Assembly (NCBI GenBank): GCA_021464415.1
Contig: CM038464.1
Coordinates: 56,037,328 to 56,101,327 of the forward strand
Reading direction: 5' to 3'
Origin: Lonicera japonica
Taxonomy: Eukaryota > Streptophyta > Magnoliopsida > Dipsacales > Caprifoliaceae
DNA: 64,000 nucleotides
Below are positions 11,155 through 22,723 of the stretch, in pieces. A program made the position numbers and the translations under genes. Numbering within the stretch: the stretch's first letter is position 1; each line of letters opens with the position of its first letter. The notes beneath the pieces are model-generated. The model had not been told where the DNA came from, did not search any database, and saw only the letters and a list, made by a program, of their open reading frames with translations.

Positions 11155-11166
11155 CTCCCCCTTGGA
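11155..11166 (-). other. Copia polypurine tract
   Basis: Minus strand CCAAGGGGGAG abuts the 3' LTR start. A purine-rich tract at this site primes plus-strand DNA synthesis in LTR retrotransposons. Confidence 0.85.
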
Positions 11167-11443
11167 TGTCCATTATGTCACAATTCAATGACAGTTGCCT
11201 CATTAAAACCTTCCTAAGGAAAAATCCAGTGGGAAAAAACCAAAGTGAAGGAAAAAGAGTACAACATTCTTCTGGATCATTGAATCGGTATCAAATGCAC
11301 AATATGCTGCCTCGTTAAAACCTTGACTAGGAAAACCCAATGGGACAAAACCTAGTTAAAGAAAAAAGAGTACAGCGTGCAACTATTAGGTAGCATACTT
11401 CAGGATGCTCGCCCTGATTATTTACTCCCCCTAATGACAACAT

Positions 11444-13598
11444 TTATATATTTTTGTTATAAAGTCGACGCATGCCAATATCATAAACTAACTTCTGGAA
11501 TATCGGCTTTGGTAATGATTTTGTGAACATATCAGCTAAGTTATCACTTGAACGGATTTGCTTGACTTCAATCTCTTTATTCTTCTGAAGCTCGTGAGTG
11601 AAGAAGAACTTAGGTGAAATATGTTTAGTCCTGTCACCTTTGATGAAACCTTCTTGAATTTGTGCTATACACGCTGCATTGTCTTCATAGATAATACTTG
11701 GAACATCTGTAATAGAAGACAACTGACAAAAACTGCGAATATGATGGATTAAAGATCTCAACCACACACATTCTCGACTAGCTTCATGAAGAACTAAAAT
11801 TTCAGAATGATTAGAAGAAGTGGCTACTAAAGTTTGTTTAGTAGATCGCCAAGAGATAGCGGTATTACCACTAAGAAATATGTAACCTGTTTGAGATCGT
11901 GCCTTATGAGGATCAGAAAAATATCCTGAATCTGCATATCCTATTAACTCAGAACCATTAGAATTATGTGAATAAAATAAGCCTAAATCAGTGGTTCCTC
12001 GTAAATATCTGAGGATATGTTTGACACCAGTCCAATGTCGTTTAATTGGTACTGAGCTATATCTAGCAAGCAAATTAACTGAGAATGAAGTATCCGGTCT
12101 AGTACATTGTGCTAAATATAATAGGGCACTAATCGCACTTAAATATGGTACTTCAGGACCCAATACTTCTTCATCATCTTCCTTAGGACGGTATGGATCT
12201 TTCTTTACATCTAAAGACCGGACAACCATGGGAGTACTTAGTGGATGTGCTTTGTTCATACCAAAACGTTTCAATACATTCTCAGTATAGTTAGATTGAT
12301 GGACTAATATCCCACTAGTGCTTCTCTCGATCTGCAGGCCGAGACAGAATTTTGTTTTCCCAAGGTCCTTCATTTCAAATTCCTTCTTCAAATAGTTAGC
12401 AGTTTTTTCGAGCTCTTCTTGAGTCCCGATTAGATTAATATCATCTACATAAACTGCTATTATAGAAAATCCTTTTAAGAATTTCTTTATAAAGACACAT
12501 GGGCAAATGAGATTGTTTTCATATCATTCCTTAGACAAATATTGACTAAGACGATTGTACCACATCCTTCCGGATTGCTTAAGTCCGTATAGTGAACGTC
12601 TTAATTGTATTGAGTACGTACTCCTTGGCTTTGCTTCAGGCAAAGTAAATCTTTCTGGGATTTTCATATATATGTTTGTGTCTAAGTCCCCGTATAAATA
12701 AGCAGTTACAACATCCATGAGTCTCATATCCAAGCTTTCAGTAACTACTAAACTTATCAGATATCTGAAAGTTATTGCATCCATAACAGGGGAATATGTT
12801 TGATCATAATCAATCCCAGGTTTCTGCAAGAAACCTTGTGCCATAAGTCGTGCCTTGTATCGTGTGATTTCATTCTTTTCATTCATTTTCTTTACAAACA
12901 CCCATTTATAACCTACAGGGTTAACACCTTTTGGAGTTTGTACTATAGGTCCAAATACACCACGTTTATTTAGAGACTCTAATTCTGCCTTGATGGCAAT
13001 TTTTCATTTTGGCCAATCTTCTCTTTGTCGACATTCATTTAGTGTACGTGGTTCTGTTTTATTTTCATCATTGCCCTTCGATACTTCAGTAGCTACTGTA
13101 AATGCAAATACGTCATCGATGACCTTTTTGTTTCTATTCCACATCTCTCTCGAATAAGTATAAAGTATAGAGATCTCTTCATTATTTGGTACCAATGCCT
13201 CTTCAAGGGCTTTTTCTAAAATAATGACCTCTTTTGGGGCCTTAGAGAGAGTGGATTTTCCCATGACCTCTTCTTGAGTGAAATGGGGAACCTCTTTAGG
13301 AGTGTTCTTAGAGCATGATTGCTCAGTCTTCCTCTTTCGGGGAGCTGGGTCTTTGGAACCTATAGGTTTGCCACGCTACTGGCGTGGCGCAGATTCATTA
13401 GCTGCCATATTTTAATTTTGTCCTTTAAGGACATTGATTCTGGCAGGTGCATTCATAGCTGGCACATGTGATTTTATTACATTTGCTGCATCATTAAATC
13501 CATCAGGTAATTTATTTGCAATTTCTTGCAAATGTACTATTCTTCGTACTTCTTTCTCACATTCTGATGTTCGTGGGTCCAGATGAGACAATGTGAGA
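11444..13598 (-). pseudogene. Copia pol remnant: integrase C-terminus, reverse transcriptase, RNase H
   Basis: One continuous minus-strand frame from about 13598 to 11444 with four in-frame stops (13412-13414, 13376-13378, 13004-13006, 12524-12526) and no frameshift. Order: end of integrase (LSHLDPRTSECEKE, then RGKPIGSKD), linker ending CRQREDWPK, reverse transcriptase (MAQGFLQKPGIDYDQTYSPV, LYGLKQSGRMWYNRL, catalytic YVDD at 12440-12451), then RNase H (YADSGYFSD, YEDNAACIAQI, HISPKFFFTHEL). The catalytic motifs remain readable between stops. Gag, protease and integrase core are deleted upstream of about 13600. It cannot make an active polyprotein, so its mobility must have come from other copies. 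Confidence 0.93.
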
Positions 13599-13739
13599 CT
13601 ATTCCACGATATTAAGTTTAATTATTAAGTTTAAAAGAAGAAGGGTAGAATAAACAATAGCGCACACATATTTACATGCAATTTAAATAAAACTTATTAA
13701 GTTAATATAAAAATTGCAGGTTTAATTATTGAAGTATGT

Positions 13740-14010
13740 TTTATAAAAACTTCAAGTTCCAAATAAATATTAGGGAACTTCAGGTCCCTAATATAATTTA
13801 TAGATTTTCAGGTCAAGAATAATGATTATGGAAATTCAGGTTCCAAATAAATATTAGAGAACTTCGGTCCCTAATATAATTCATGGATCTTCGGGTCCTG
13901 AATTATGATTATGGAACTTCAGGTTCCAAATAAATATTAGAGAACTTCAGGTCCCTAATATAAGTTCTGAATCTTTAAGTCCAGAATAATTATAGAACTT
14001 CAAGTCTAAA
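13740..14010 (-). repeat. Tandem repeat in Copia leader (period about 84 bp)
   Basis: The motif TTCCAAATAAATATTAG(A/G)GAACTTC recurs at 13757, 13841 and 13924. Each is followed by GGTCCCTAATATAA and a GGTCC/GGTCAAGAAT variant. The repeats lie between the deleted pol and the 5' LTR, that is, in the untranslated leader. Within each unit GAACTTCAGGTCCCTAATA can pair with neighbouring GGGAC/GGAAC copies. Confidence 0.75.
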
Positions 14011-14157
14011 TAATTTATGAAATATAATATGTAAATCTATAATAAAAGACCAAATAAAATATTTAACAGTAATATAAATCATCAAAGTATTATAAAAGAA
14101 AAGACAAGCATAAGTCTAACCTTTATGAAAAGAAAATCCCGTGCCTTCTTTCGAACT

Positions 14158-14226
14158 GCCCCTTCTATCAAACAATCTCCAAGAAGAAAAACCCCTTCTA
14201 TCGAACAATCTCCAAGAAGAAAAAAT
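14158..14226 (-). repeat. Short tandem duplication in Copia leader
   Basis: Two copies of about 31 bp (CCTTCTATC(A/G)AACAATCTCC then AAGAAGAAAAA) lie side by side, then degenerate. They are non-coding in the element context, although an accidental open frame crosses them. Confidence 0.6.
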
Positions 14227-14335
14227 TTAACTATGATGGCCTGCTTTTGCAATGGCCGACCTTCAAAAAAGAAAGAAAAAAAATTTAAACTATGGTGGCC
14301 TACTTTCGCAATGGCCTCCAATTGACTGTAGAGCA

Positions 14336-14350
14336 GTCGTGCTGATAACG
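14336..14350 (-). other. Copia primer-binding-site-like sequence
   Basis: Directly inside the 5' LTR the minus strand reads CGTTATCAGCACGACTGC. This resembles, imperfectly, the initiator-tRNA-Met site TGGTATCAGAGC used by most plant Copia elements. Confidence 0.5.
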
Positions 14351-14590
14351 TGTTGAAATAATAGAGAGAGAAAGAAAGAATCTTATTATTCAACTGATCT
14401 CCAATATGTGTAGGGTTAGCTCTATTTATATTAAGAGCTAACCTCCTTACTTCTCTACATAATCAATGTGGGACAAATCCAATATATATACTATTAGGTA
14501 ATCCCCCATTCATACCACAATTCCAATGTGGGATAATTTGTATCTTCCAATATTAATTATGGACATCCAAATATTAATATTTTTATAACA
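14351..14590 (-). repeat. Copia 5' LTR
   Basis: 240 bp, near-identical to 10914-11154. Followed by the ATTTC target duplication. It contains CCCACATTG and TATATA-rich motifs that could serve as the promoter of the element on the minus strand. Confidence 0.93.
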
Positions 14591-14595
14591 ATTTC

Positions 14596-15660
14596 TTATT
14601 TTTCTTTCTCCTCTCCAGTTTTACTATGCAATTGTAATTTTTCTGTTTCTAGACTTTTTCAATTTTTTTAGACTTTGCCTAAAATGCCCTCTTTAATTTT
14701 CATGTTTACAATGCATTGGTTCACCATTTTAGTTCCTACCCATTTTTGATCGTCGGAAAATAATGATTGTTTTATGATTTAGTTTTTACTGTAAAATATC
14801 TATACATTTGTCCTCACATTATTTGCTAAAAAAGAGACTAAAAATATAAGATTTTATGATGTTTATTTCTTTCCATTTTCAGCCATATATTACACTCAAC
14901 AACTCCTCTACCGAATGGATTAATTTTTAATGTAATTTCAATCTAATTTTGTGCATTAAAAACGTTAGACGAGTCAAATGTGAGGGGCATGTACTACTTT
15001 TTGAATGTTAGGGATCAATTTAACAATCACTTTTCGATTGAGTTAAAGAAAGTTATCGACTAACTACGATTAGGTTGGTCTGCATACACTTGTACGAAAC
15101 AATGTACAATATATTACAAAAATAAATAGGTCTTATATATACTCTTATTTTTAATTATTGATCATTAGATTAAATTTTTAGTAAATGCATTTCTGCAATG
15201 TACAATATCTAAATATACATTTTTATTATTTTATTGGATCTCCCATTTATGTTGGGCTTGAGGATGCAACTATACCAAATTGGGCAAAAGATATATTTTT
15301 AATATATATACGTCTTTTAAACCACATTTTTTTTTAAAAAAATTAATATACTTTTGTTTCACCGAATTAGTGTTGAGATGGTTAGAAGTAAAAAAGGCAA
15401 CTACGAAACAAGAATACAAGTACAATTAAAAGGAAACACACAAGTACATATCTTTTATTTAGAAAGACATTTACAATATATCACAAGGGTCTAAAGAAAA
15501 AAAAAACCTTAAAAGCGCGCGCCCTGCACACACAAACTAAACCTAGCATTCTTGATGAAAGTCACAAATGAGACATAAGAGCGCAGCGCACACACAAAAA
15601 AAAAGAGTAAAGAAAAAAAGCAATGTCGGTACTATTGAATCCCATTTTTTTGTGATTTCA
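14596..15660. repeat. Array backbone downstream of gene copy 2 (unit 2)
   Basis: Parallel to 4745-5515 and 8525-8838 of unit 1 and 27960-28300 of unit 3. The stretch 15355-15490 (TTTGTTTCACC, ACACAAGTACATATCTTTTA, TTTACAATATATCACAAGGGTC) is the 3' flank shared by all three small genes and probably holds their 3' UTR. No other gene is seen. Confidence 0.7.
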
Positions 15661-15664
15661 AAGT

Positions 15665-15895
15665 TTACTCATGGACATCATCTTTCAATCCCATTGAGCT
15701 CCTGGTAGAATCGGATGGTAGAACACCACTCGGGTAAACTTTCTTAATTTTATTGCGTTTAGTTTCCCTAACACTTTTCTCTTCATTGCCAACTTTCCCG
15801 CTTCTTGCTCCATCCTCTTCCATTCTCTTTAGTTTTTTCTTCTGAGCATTCTGTTGCACGTAAATATGAGCAAAACTGGCTCCAATTGACGACAT
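15665..15895 (-). CDS. 76-residue basic protein, array copy 2
   Basis: Paralogue of the gene at 8839-9069, same length and no indels. It starts MSSIGASFAHIYVQQ, has the charged middle (QKKKLKRMEEDGAR), then KVGNEEKSV and the C-terminal block IKKVYPSGVLPSDST, followed by a divergent tail. No signal peptide, no transmembrane segment, no cysteine. TATA box 108 bp upstream. Single exon. The product is unknown. The conserved N-terminal nonamer and the KKVYP block are the parts most likely to matter, because the linker and tail vary between copies. The flanking backbone is duplicated too, so this copy arose by segmental duplication rather than retroposition. Confidence 0.78.
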   Translation of the reverse strand: MSSIGASFAHIYVQQNAQKKKLKRMEEDGARSGKVGNEEKSVRETKRNKIKKVYPSGVLPSDSTRSSMGLKDDVHE

Positions 15896-16003
15896 GGCTT
15901 AACTATTTAATTAACACAAAAAATATCAAATTTATTATAAATATGAATACTAGATTGAATTAGAGACAAATTTTGAGGTGGAATCGAATTCCTCGAGGAG
16001 GGA

Positions 16004-16011
16004 ATTTATAG
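16004..16011 (-). promoter_or_regulatory. TATA box of 76-residue gene copy 2
   Basis: Minus-strand CTATAAAT within CCCTATAAATTCCCTCC, 108 bp from the ATG at 15895. Conserved in sequence and distance in the other two copies. Confidence 0.7.
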
Positions 16012-16349
16012 GGCACAGTTTAGGTTTAGTGGGCAAGTTATCACTACTCTAACAATAGTGAGGGTTGGAACATTTAAACTTTATGTTATTTAATTTGGCA
16101 AAACTTTTATGGCGGCTCATCACTTGTCCCATAGCCATCATTACCCGAGTAGTGCTAATAAACTTACACAATAATTTTCGTATATTATTTTTCATGCGAA
16201 TAGTTATGATGTTAATCAAGTAAAAGAAAGCAAAAAAATATTAAATGTATCATGTATGATTCCACTAGTTTATTTGAGTGGTGTCATATTAATTTGTATA
16301 AAAAAATTATAAAAAATTGAGCAATTATATTAGGAAGAAATTAATTGTT

Positions 16350-16640
16350 TTTGCATAGTAGCTATCACACTACAGTTCGGTTAATTAGCAGATAATAAGA
16401 GTGACATAATATATATATATATATTTCCAATTAGAGTTGTACCTTTTCTCATTTGTTTTGGTTAGAAAACAAACCACTGGCCATGCATACTTCCCCTTTT
16501 AGCATAGTGGTATGACCAAATGGATGTATAGTCCCACTTTAAAAAAATAAAAAATGAAAGGCGGTCCATTTGGAGATGATTTTCAGGCAAGTGTACATCA
16601 TTTCTATTAAATCTGATTAAAAAAATTTATTTTTGAAATG
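16350..16640. repeat. Array backbone block upstream of the small gene (unit 2 copy)
   Basis: Shares GTTA-TTAGCAGATAATA, a (TA)n tract, TCCAATTAGAGTT, TTTTAGCATAGTG-TATGACCAAATGG with blocks at 28815-29175, 37465-37800 and 40965-41290. The last two have lost any associated small gene. Non-coding. Confidence 0.65.
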
Positions 16641-17730
16641 AGTTTATATAAAATCAAAAGTTTCACGAGTCGAAAATGCATGTGTGTATAAAATTTTCAC
16701 TACACTCACATAGAGGGAAAAGTATCAATTTTTATTTACTTTTTTGCCCAAATTTTGAGGAAATGGTCAACTCATCATACAAATCAACGGTCGAATTCAA
16801 GCTTGTTGACAATAAACTCATTTGACCTGTCCCATCCTGCCCCGAATTTAATTATTTTACCATTTAAATAGCATTATAATAGCCAGTGACAGAGACATGA
16901 ATCCAACTAGGGGGGGGGGGGGGAGGGGGTAAACAAATTTAAAGTCAGAAAATTTAAATCCAAATATAATAGTATTAATAAATTAAAATTAGTGTTTAGA
17001 TCTAAATCACTTAATACTTTGCAAATAATCACCTAATATACGATAGCTAGCATATATAAAATTATGAATTAAGGCGTAAAAAATTAAAATTTATAAAAAA
17101 CCTTAATTTCAAAATTGAGATTACTACAAAAATCTATCAACAAATGCTATTCTAAATTTAGAAACAATGTAAAGTAGAACAATAGAATTACCAAGTGGAG
17201 GTGGGAGGCAATAAGCGGTGGGGATGCGGAGATGCGGAGAGGAGATGATTTGAGAAAAGTCAACTGAATAATATATATATATATATACATAGACAGAGAA
17301 GAGGGTTCAGGCCTCTCAACTATACATTATTACACATTGGTACACTGAATTATAAAAAAAAATAAAATTCACATATATATACATATTTTTTCCCAAAAAC
17401 TGTCCCATATAAAGACAAAAAAATTGAAAATCAAGAGGGGACAATTACCACCTCTTACCCCTACACAACACCACCCCTGATAATACCATATAACTATACC
17501 GGATAGGGGCAGAACGAGTTATAATACTATTTAAATGAAGATTCCAATTTTTCAATATAAATTCATCTTTGACTGGGTCGGGTTGTTATATATTGAGATG
17601 GGTCAAGTTCGTGTTTGTCCAACCCGACTCGTTGCCATCCTTACCTTATAACCCATAGTTGATATTTCAAAGTGCATGGTTACTAAGTGCACCATGTAAA
17701 TTGCTTCCCAACATCACATGATTACTTTAT
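16641..17730. other. AT-rich spacer with possible hAT remnant and poly-G
   Basis: AGCCAGTGACAGAGACATGAAT at about 16881 followed by a G14 run (16910-16923) looks like a hAT left end, but no matching right end or 8-bp duplication was found. A (TA)n tract lies at about 17269-17286. No coding sequence is seen. Confidence 0.35.
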
Positions 17731-18040
17731 GGGTGATGTTATATGCACCCCTATTTTATAGCCAAGACACCATAAATGACATTCAAAATTTAAACACTGA
17801 GTCGGTGGCTCATTGCCGAAATTGAACATTTGATTCGGTAACGTTTCACCGACTTGACTTAAACGGCAACTTTTGGCCGAATTTTTATTACTAACTCGGT
17901 AAACTGTCACCGAATGTGAACCTTCAAGTCGGCAACTTGCCACCGAATCAAATGTCCTTTAATTATGTAGCCACAACACCTTCAACACCTTAATTATGTG
18001 GTGTCTTGGCTACAAAATAGAGGTGCATATAACATCACCC
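17731..18040. mobile_element. MITE with 40-bp inverted repeats and CGGTAA-type internal motifs
   Basis: The ends GGGTGATGTTATATGCACC and, inverted, the same with one C/T difference, extend to about 40 bp (through TATAGCCAAGACACCA). TA flanks both sides if a terminal T is included. The interior (17795-17955) is a dense set of short inverted motifs (TCGGTGG, TTGCCGAA, TTCGGTAA, TCACCGA, TCGGCAAC). Superfamily uncertain; the TA flanks would suit a Tc1/mariner-like element. The open frames on both strands are by-products. Confidence 0.7.
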
Positions 18041-18835
18041 ATAATAAATGGTTGTACCAATATTTTTGGGTATCCTTAATAACCACCTTATTTAGAATCA
18101 TTGTACATCATATTTCAAATGTAATACATGTGGTAATGAGAAAAAAAAATATGTATCATTTTGATGTAGCGGAAAGCTATGAATTTGATAAGCCTTTGAC
18201 AAAGCAAGGTAATAAACTCACAATATAAAGAAAATACTCAATTTTTTATTAAAAAATAGTTTGCCTTCAATGATTACAATGAAATTCTCATATAAGAAAA
18301 GACAAATGCAAGAAAGGAAACAAATTCGAAAAAACTGCCAAAAATAGAAAATCATAGAAATCATAGGATCTTACGGTGTTGACGTCGAGGATCATGCGGG
18401 ATTTGACGGAAATCAAATTCGACTTTCTAAACTCAATTTAATTATTGCGTAATCAAAACTTGCCTTAAATAGTAAAAACGCGGATTCGGAGGTCTAAATG
18501 AAGGAATTGGACCGAAAAATGACGTGCATCACCACCAATTATGGTCTCGTCACTTTTTGGACCAGGCGGGCTTACAACGATCCAGTGTGGTTAGGTACAT
18601 ATCCACTATCTGTTCTACATCACATTTGCATCGCATTTTTCAATTAAGTTATTTTAATCATTAATAAATCCCTAAGAGCATCTAAAATGGCAAGTTTAGG
18701 TGTATATAAAATATGGTACATTTATCTTATTTAATTGGGCGTTGAAATAGTAGTATGATAAAAAAGAGATATAGAATAAGTATTTGATGGTATTTAAGAG
18801 AGAGCAAAGGAGAGGGATTGCAGTGAGAAAGTAAA
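18041..18835. other. Spacer left of CACTA element 1
   Basis: No recognised gene or complete element. The GC-richer part at 18370-18600 differs in base composition from its AT-rich surroundings and may be an old transposon fragment, but no termini were found. Confidence 0.35.
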
Positions 18836-19414
18836 CACTACACCATTTTGCAGAATTTGTAACAGACAGATTTTTCGGTTAGTAACGGACTAAATCCGTT
18901 ATATTACAGTAACATTTTTTATCCGTTACTAATATTAAAAATCCGTTACTGAGTGAATAAATATTAACTTTCCCTTTATTTAGTAATTAATTGTTAAACA
19001 AAAAAAAATAAGTAACAGATAATCCGTTACTGAAGATCCGTTACTAAGCCAAAAAGAAAAGCGCCTAATTTTTTGTTTTGCCCGCTTACTGCTTACATTT
19101 TAATTAAAAAAAAGATTAAAAAAAAAATATCACATTGCTACATCTCAGTCTTTGAAACAGAGAACAAAAAAGCCCTAGTTAATTACTCACAGTCCCATCC
19201 TTGCTGCCGCTCTTCATTTCTCCCCTTCCTCGCCGCAATTCTTCACAGCTCCTCACCGCAATTTCTCGCCGCAATTCTCCAACCTCGTCTCTATCTGTTA
19301 CCTGTCTCTTTTTATCTCTGCCTATGATATATTCTCTCTCTCTCCGCCGTCGCCGGTCCATCTCCACCGTCACTTGTCCATCTCCAAGCTTAAATAGGTA
19401 AATCATAAACCCTA

Positions 19415-20375
19415 GTGATCTATTTGTGGAAGGATGATGTTGTTTCTATACAATCTATAACCATAATTAGTGTCTTAGCTTGGTATATGTAATATATGTA
19501 TGCCGACAAAGGTGTTCCTCCCTTTCTACGGACTGATTATGAATTTGTGCTTTGATTGATTATTTGAGCCTGATATGAAGTTGGTGGATTCGGTGTAAGA
19601 CAATGAAATTTTCAGCTTGACTAATTATCTATTTTGTGGAAGGAAGATGTTGTTTTTCAATGTATAACCAGAATTAGCGTCTTAGCTTGTGCTATATAAT
19701 GAATGTGTGTTGATAAAGCTATTCCTCACTTTGTACGGACTGATTATGAATTGTTTGGAGTTTACCACTCTCTAACAGCCCTAGATTGTTAATTTCGACC
19801 TAATTTGTTGGTGGATTACTCGAATTTTGTTAGTTTATGTTGATTATATCTGCAGTTGTTCGTTTCTTTGCATTTGTGTTTTGATTGATTATTTGAGCCT
19901 AATGTCAAGTTGGTGGAATCAGTGTAAGATGATGAAAATTTCAACGTATTTAGTGAAAGGATGATGTTTTTGTACAATCGAAGAGGTACTGGATGGCTTA
20001 CTATAACTAGAATTCGTTCCTTAACTTGATATATAATGTACGTGCATGGATAAAGCTATTCCCCACTTTCTACGGACTGATCATGAAACTTTTTCTGTTT
20101 ATCACTCTCTAATTTGTCATTGGATTTGTGCAATTTTACTAGTTTATGTTGATGTTAATTATATCTGCCTTTATTCTTTTATTTTTTTGTGTGTTTTGAT
20201 CGATTATTTGAGGCTAATGTCAGGTTGGTGGAATCAGTGTAAGATGATGAAAATTTCAGCTCAATTAATTATTTCTCTCTATCTCTTTTTTTTTTCTTTT
20301 TTCGTGGAAGGATCATGTTGTCTTTGTACAAGCTAAAGAGGAGCTGGACGGCTTACTATAACTAGAATTAGTGTA
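19415..20375. repeat. Four diverged tandem repeats inside CACTA 1
   Basis: Units start near 19425, 19635, 19945 and 20300. Each contains GTGGAAGGAT-ATGTTGTTT (or a variant), TATAACCA/TATAACTAGAATTAG, a variant of CTTAGCTTG-TATAATGT, and (in three units) CTATTCC-CACTTT-TACGGACTGAT. The variable length (about 210-350 bp) shows decay. They separate the UTR-like leader from the captured exons and read as intron-like sequence. Confidence 0.65.
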
Positions 20376-20712
20376 ACTTAGCCTTCTAATGGAAAAAGGA
20401 TCTTAGTTGCTACTTGCCAGGACAATTTCTAGTATAGGAGTTCTATAAACAACGCGGTTACTTTAAAACATGGATTCAAATGGATGTACCTCGCAAGAAA
20501 ATTATAGAGATGCGGTTTGTAATATTTAATTAAGGTGTACCTTGTAACAATATTATGATCTTACTCAATTTCCATTTACTAGGGACTTTAGTTTGGAGTT
20601 TGGTTACTTGACCAAAAGTTAAGATCGATAATTATTGAGTGTAATTTGGAGTTTGTTTAGACTTTAAACTGCACATACATTGAGTGTAATGGATTGTGCC
20701 CTTCCCTTTTTA

Positions 20713-21820
20713 AACTGCACATACATCTTGGAAAGACCGAATTTCACTACTGTGTTCCGTGAGTTGCTAAGAAGTACAGCAGTTAGTGGAGATTTTCCAT
20801 AGAATCTATGCAATGTATTACAATTGTCTATATCTGAGAAATTTGGAATTGGTTTTGCTCTATCGGATTCAGAAAATCTTGACATCAGATTGTGTGGTAA
20901 GGCCACTTGCCCTCTCTTACAAGTGCAGATTGTTGAATTCGTGTGTGCATTATCAGTGTCTGCAGTAACGTGAATACAGATATGGGGAATCTGAAACGAT
21001 ACCATAAGATGATATTTCTAAAGCCAAAGTTGTGACACGGCGAGGATACAATGATAAAAATATATGTCGGGCTTTATCGATACTGTATCTGTACCAGATC
21101 TTCCATTTTTTGAGAATTTTGCACTTTCCATGTACTTAGAACTAACAGTGCCTCTCTTTATGTAGTTTGAGTTATGCACTTGATGCTTCTTGTTTGATAT
21201 ATAAGCTCATATTACCTGCATTGCAGGGAAGAACTTCTGCACGGCTCAGATCAAGGAGTTGTGTGACAGCCATCTGTCTGTGGATTCAACTGAGCAAATT
21301 CAGAACATACTTATGTTTCTTAGGCAATCTGTCGGCCTTTCCAAGCATGTGGATTCCTTTATCCGTCTATTACCTAAAGTGTAGTTGAAGGAAGATACTG
21401 AATTTATTTTGGCTCCGTTGCTTTCAAATGAACTACGTGAGGCAAACTTCTTGAGGTAATTCTCAATGGTAGCAACCTTTCTCTTGCTTGAAGCCTTTGC
21501 CAATGATTTCAAGCTGTTTTTTGTCGATTTATTCAGGCGACTTTTGTATTCAGGGCTTGGTTTGTTGTTTGTTTTGTGAAGTCATGTATCTTCTTATTTT
21601 TCTAATTTTGTCACATGGATTCCTTTTATTGTTGTTTCCCTTATTAAACTAATATATATATGGGTTTGCTGCAGGAATTTGGAAAGCAATGAAGATGAGT
21701 TTGATACTCTTCTGGCTGAAATGGAGAAAGAAATTAGTATAGCTGATGTAATGAGAGAAATGGGTTATCGGTGCACAGTGAATGACTCACAGTGCAAAGA
21801 TATGTTATCTCTTTTCTTAC
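20713..21820 (+). pseudogene. NOT1: Captured fragment of CCR4-NOT subunit 1 gene (three exons with introns)
   Basis: Three exons match plant NOT1, the scaffold of the CCR4-NOT deadenylase. Exon 1 (about 20713-20896) reads LERPNFTTVFRELLRS then GFALSDSENLDIRLCG; exon 2 (21227-21455) reads KNFCTAQIKELC, STEQIQNILMFLRQS, LSKHVDSFIRLL, LSNELREANFL; exon 3 (21675-about 21820) reads EDEFDTLLAEMEKE then GYRCTVNDSQCKDMLSLFLP. GT/AG junctions are intact and phase-consistent (C-G-K across intron 1, L-R-N across intron 2). Stops interrupt exon 1 (after SGDFP) and exon 2 (after LLPKV). Retained introns show DNA-level capture, not retroposition. The host gene is over 2,000 residues, so only a small N-terminal part is present. 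Confidence 0.87.
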
Positions 21821-22723
21821 CACAACCAATATGGATCCTGTAGTGAATCTAAAACAAACATGAGTTGTAGTGAAACTTAATATTTTTGAACTCTAAAAAG
21901 AGATTGATTATAGACTCTCGACTCGTATAAAATCTAAAGTAATCAAGAGTGTAATAATTTTTGCACTTTCATCAACTAAATTGAGACTACTGAGTTTTTG
22001 TTTTCACTTGCAGTTCAGTTTTGTTATAAACTTAGATTTTAATTTGGTTTTTCGGTTTTTAAGCAATCTTTGCCTCTCTATATGATATTTGTTTATAGTT
22101 TATGATTTTTGGTATCGATAATCTATTTAATATATGAGTTGGAAATGCTAACTTTCGTTATAAGTCCTACATCCCCAAATTTCAAAAATCCCCAAATCGG
22201 GTCTTGTGTAACCATTTCTTTGTATATATATGTATCGTCTTATTTTTAAGAATGGGGGTCGGATATATATATTTAAGGGTTGTTAGATTTTAATTTAAAA
22301 TTCAAATCCTCGTAATAAGTGTATGAAGCTAATGAATCACGGAAAATTCTCTTGTAAATTTGAGTGATGTGATGTATCAGTGAGTAGAAGGGGTAATGGA
22401 AGGTCTATTTATACAGACATGAATTGGGTAATTTCATAAGGTTAGTTTGTATATTTCATATGTCGGTAGGTGTGGTGAGAGACAATTAAATGAGAGTGAT
22501 GTACATAAGAGGAATCAGTAAAGAGAACTTTGTCCCAAAACTTTATAGGGGTTTAAGTACTATTCTAAAATTGAAACTTGTTTATACATGAATAATTAAT
22601 TCAAATAGCATGCTTGAAGTTCAAATTGATTCCCTAAAATCTAGACCACACATACTTTGGTCGATATGCTTGGTTGTTAAAATTTTAGTATGCCGGTTCA
22701 TGATAATTTTCTATTTGATGTAG

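Larger units (their letters stand above)
10914..14590 (-). mobile_element. Young, internally deleted Copia retrotransposon
   Basis: 3,677 bp, bounded by LTRs at 10914-11154 and 14351-14590 and by a 5-bp target duplication ATTTC (10909-10913 and 14591-14595). The LTRs differ by about two substitutions and one indel, so the insertion is recent. It is transcribed on the minus strand. A primer-binding-like stretch follows the right-hand LTR, and a polypurine tract (CCAAGGGGGAG) directly precedes the left-hand LTR. The leader (about 13620-14350) and the C-terminal half of pol are kept; gag, protease and the integrase core are absent. The empty site is seen in unit 1 near 4765. Confidence 0.95.

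Noticed and set aside
11991..12290. Plus-strand open frame of 99 codons
   Set aside because: Antisense shadow of the Copia RNase H region on the minus strand.
13740..14010. Regularly spaced repeats resembling a CRISPR-like array
   Set aside because: Imperfect 84-bp tandem repeats of a retrotransposon leader in plant DNA; spacers are themselves repeated.
14082..14393. 103-codon minus-strand frame over the Copia leader and LTR
   Set aside because: Covers the LTR edge, primer site and short tandem repeats; no gag similarity, so it is accidental.
16881..17300. Complete hAT element starting at CAGTGACAGAGAC
   Set aside because: No right terminus or 8-bp duplication could be found; left as a possible remnant.
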